Part shown: positions 62,098 through 64,000 of the stretch, piece after piece
How the letters are laid out: each line of letters opens with the position of its first letter
Position numbering within the stretch: the stretch's first letter is position 1
Origin: Atopobiaceae bacterium
GTDB taxonomy: Bacteria; Actinomycetota; Coriobacteriia; Coriobacteriales; Atopobiaceae
Assembly: GCA_902834555.1 (NCBI GenBank)
Contig: CADFJN010000013.1
Span: forward strand, 21,921 to 85,920
Reading direction: 5' to 3'
DNA length: 64,000 nucleotides
The notes under the pieces: generated by a model
Databases searched by the model: none
What the model saw: only the letters and a program-made list of their open reading frames with translations
Told to the model about the DNA's origin: nothing
Position numbers and translations under genes: made by a program

Positions 62098-63693
62098 ATG
62101 GCTGACACCATGCGTGGCGTGTACACCAACCTGACGGAAATCAGGCGCAACGTCTTTTGCGAGGTCGCGAAGATCGCCTACGAGGGCGGCGATGACCAGG
62201 CGAAGAAGCTCGACGAGCTGCCCTACAAGATCATCCCTGGTGACGTGGCCACCTACCGCGAGAGCGTCTTTCTCGAGCGCGCCATCGTGGGCGAGCGCAT
62301 CCGCCTCACGCTGGGCCTGCCGCTGCAGGGGGTCGACCGCCCCGAGCAGCTCTCCGATGGTCTTGCCGAGGCCGCAAAGCCCGAGACCTACTACCAGCCG
62401 CCCCTCATCAACATCATCAAGTTTGCCTGTAACGCCTGCGAGGACAACGTCTACCGCGTGACCAACATGTGCCAGGGCTGCCTCGCGCACCCCTGCCGCG
62501 AGATCTGCCCCAAGGGCGCCATCACCTTTGTGGACAAGAAGGCCCACATCGACCAGGAGAAGTGCGTCCACTGCGGGCAGTGCGCCAAGGTCTGCCCGTA
62601 CCACGCCATTCTCCACAAGGAGCGCCCCTGCGCCTCTGCCTGCGGCATGCATGCCATTGGCTCCGACGAGCACGGCCGCGCGCAGATCGACTACGAGAAG
62701 TGCGTCTCGTGCGGACAGTGCCTCATCAACTGCCCGTTTGGCGCCATTGCCGATAAGAGCCAGATCTTCCAGGTGATCCAGGCCATCAACGCGGGCGACG
62801 AGGTCATTGCCGCCGTGGCGCCGGCGTTCGTCGGACAGTTTGGCGGCAAGGGCAACGTGGGCAAGCTGCGCGAGGCCTTCCACCAGCTGGGATTCTCCGG
62901 CGTCGAGGAGGTGGCGCTTGGCGCAGACCTCTGCACCATCCAGGAGGCGGACGACTACCTGAATGAGGTCCCAGACAAGCTTCCCTTCATGGGCACCTCA
63001 TGCTGCCCCGCGTGGTCGGTCATGGCAAAGAAGGAGTTCCCCAAGTACGCCAACTGCATCTCCATGGCCCTCACGCCTATGACCCTTACGGCGCGCATGA
63101 TTCGTACGCAGCACCCAAACGCCAAGATCGTCTTTGTGGGGCCCTGCGCCGCCAAGAAGCTCGAGGCCATGCGCAAGTCCATCAGGAGCGAGGTGGACTT
63201 CGTACTCACCTTCGAGGAGATGGCGGGCATGATGGAGGCCAAGCAGATCGACTACCTCTCGCTGGCTGACGACAACAAGAGCGACTTCGACGTGGCCTCT
63301 GCGGACGGCCGCGGCTTTGCCGTGGCGGGAGGCGTGGCTACGGCCGTGGTCAACGCCATCCACCGTCGCTACCCCGACCGCGAGGTCAACGTGGCCAATG
63401 CCGAGGGCCTCGAGGACTGCCGCAAGATGATGAAGGACGCCGTGCGCGGCAAGTACCCCGGCTACCTGCTCGAGGGCATGGCGTGCCCGGGTGGTTGCGT
63501 GGCCGGCGCCGGCACGCTGCAGGCCATCAACAAGTCTGCCGCAGCGGTCAAGCGCTATGCCAAGCGCTCGCCGCACGAGAACGCCACCGAGAACGCGTAT
63601 CGCGTGCTCATCCCGGCGCTTGCCGAGGAGGGCGGCGTGGACACCGAGGTCGAGGAGACCTTCGAGGCGCAGCGCCCGGTCGGCGAGAAGTAA
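62098..63693 (+). CDS. Group B-type [FeFe] hydrogenase with ferredoxin domains
   Basis: 531 residues, cytosolic. After about 100 residues come Cys-rich segments (CNACEDN, CQGCLAHPCREICPKGAI, CVHCGQCAKVCPY, CVSCGQCLINCPFGAI) for several [4Fe-4S] clusters. The H-cluster domain has all three signatures: L1 GTSCCPAWS, L2 VGPCAAKKLEA and L3 EGMACPGGCVAGAG. TSCCPAW is the form I associate with group B enzymes, whose role (sensory or ferredoxin-linked) is unsettled. No maturation genes (HydEFG) are in the window. GAGAGGAT precedes ATG 62098. Confidence 0.93.
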   Translation: MADTMRGVYTNLTEIRRNVFCEVAKIAYEGGDDQAKKLDELPYKIIPGDVATYRESVFLERAIVGERIRLTLGLPLQGVDRPEQLSDGLAEAAKPETYYQPPLINIIKFACNACEDNVYRVTNMCQGCLAHPCREICPKGAITFVDKKAHIDQEKCVHCGQCAKVCPYHAILHKERPCASACGMHAIGSDEHGRAQIDYEKCVSCGQCLINCPFGAIADKSQIFQVIQAINAGDEVIAAVAPAFVGQFGGKGNVGKLREAFHQLGFSGVEEVALGADLCTIQEADDYLNEVPDKLPFMGTSCCPAWSVMAKKEFPKYANCISMALTPMTLTARMIRTQHPNAKIVFVGPCAAKKLEAMRKSIRSEVDFVLTFEEMAGMMEAKQIDYLSLADDNKSDFDVASADGRGFAVAGGVATAVVNAIHRRYPDREVNVANAEGLEDCRKMMKDAVRGKYPGYLLEGMACPGGCVAGAGTLQAINKSAAAVKRYAKRSPHENATENAYRVLIPALAEEGGVDTEVEETFEAQRPVGEK

Positions 63694-63742
63694 AGGGCGT
63701 CGCTACCGGTCCCAGGCGCTCGCTTTCCTCGCCTCCCCAGAA

Positions 63743-63839
63743 ACCTGCGGCTTAATAGCATCATGCCGAGAAGAACCAAGCGCTCTAGCTGCGGTTCTTC
63801 TCGGCACCGCCTTCTTGCGACTGCTACTAAGCCGCAGGT
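63743..63839. repeat. 97-nt nested inverted repeat (MITE-like or structured RNA)
   Basis: Outer arms ACCTGCGGCTTAATAGCA (63743-63760) and TGCTACTAAGCCGCAGGT (63822-63839) match at 17 of 18 positions. Inner arms GCCGAGAAGAACC (63765-63777) and GGTTCTTCTCGGC (63793-63805) match perfectly. It lies 50 bp after the hydrogenase stop, in the convergent gap. No coding potential and no clear target-site duplication. Confidence 0.75.
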
Positions 63840-63870
63840 CTTGCGGGAGGGCTACAAGCTTTCCCCCGAA

Positions 63871-63908
63871 CACAAAATGACCCCGCTGGCACATGCCAAC
63901 GGGGTCGC
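63871..63908 (-). terminator. Terminator of a minus-strand gene entering from the right
   Basis: GACCCCG and CGGGGTC with TGGCA/TGCCA inner arms; on the minus strand ATTTTGTG follows. Confidence 0.75.
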
Positions 63909-63927
63909 AATGCTTTTGATGGCAGGC

Positions 63928-64000
63928 TTACTCGGTCTTCTCGCCCTGGGGGTGCGGACTCGAAGTTGGACCACGGGGTGGTCCGGGACTGGAGGTCCGC
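63928..64000 (-). CDS. Possible C-terminal end of a minus-strand gene
   Basis: A minus-strand frame open from the window end stops with TAA at 63928-63930, 20 bp before the terminator. It encodes about 23 residues ending PHPQGEKTE. Too short to identify; the terminator just beyond supports a real gene end. Confidence 0.35.
   Translation of the reverse strand, partial: RTSSPGPPRGPTSSPHPQGEKTE

Overview
The window is chromosomal DNA from a high-GC, probably anaerobic actinobacterium. I infer the class Coriobacteriia, close to Olsenella/Atopobium. The grounds are the codon use, the pgk-tpiA and secG genes, twin-arginine lipoprotein peptide-binding proteins, an L-lactate/2-hydroxyacid dehydrogenase, a group B-type [FeFe] hydrogenase, and a strong peptide-scavenging gene content. 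No rRNA genes, CRISPR arrays or transposases were seen. Three tRNA genes are present: Leu-GAG, Gly-GCC and Cys-GCA.

Layout. 1-1524 holds the end of pgk and tpiA. 1630-9442 is a peptide/amide degradation region: three creatininase-family amidohydrolases, an M18 and an M42 aminopeptidase and a peptide-binding lipoprotein, with secG in the middle. 9655-22014 encodes two complete peptide ABC importers. The first is binding protein, two permeases and two ATPases; the second is two permeases, one fused double ATPase and a binding protein, behind a long structured leader. 22015-23227 has repeats, tRNA-Leu and an ACT-domain protein. 23333-26287 is a domain-permuted family 3 glycosidase. 26530-29604 encodes an RsbU-like phosphatase and a STAS-kinase fusion. 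29805-34886 has two tRNAs, a CmpB-type membrane protein, a cysteine desulfurase, mnmA and a flippase-like protein. 34950-37097 has an L-2-hydroxyacid dehydrogenase and a DUF389 protein on the minus strand.

37494-43144 is the most notable locus. It is a tight three-gene operon of a TerB_N/TerB_C protein, a DUF2791 (BREX BrxD-type) ATPase and an Lhr/BrxHI-like helicase, without the other BREX genes. A perfect GAAC-N4-GTTC site lies just downstream and a one-mismatch version overlaps the operon promoter. I infer a stand-alone DNA-processing or defence module.

43312-64000 carries a gene of unknown function, a YjdF-like membrane protein, a TIM-barrel protein, a secreted protein behind a G10 tract, hisS, a PrsW-like protease and a GH2 glycosidase. 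These are followed by an NhaC-type antiporter with a divergent LysR regulator, a DUF4160 gene pair between 31-bp direct repeats, and a MacAB-type efflux operon. The last part has a cystine-type symporter preceded by a 32-codon leader ORF rich in early Cys codons, an RluA-type pseudouridine synthase and the hydrogenase. Several dispersed palindromes and a strongly over-represented CTTCTCG/CGAGAAG word run through the window.

Taken together, the genes describe a cell that imports peptides through two Opp/Dpp systems, hydrolyses them with aminopeptidases and amidases, and disposes of reductant by 2-hydroxyacid dehydrogenase. The hydrogenase is more likely sensory or auxiliary. Functional statements are inferences from domain families read by eye; no database search was run.
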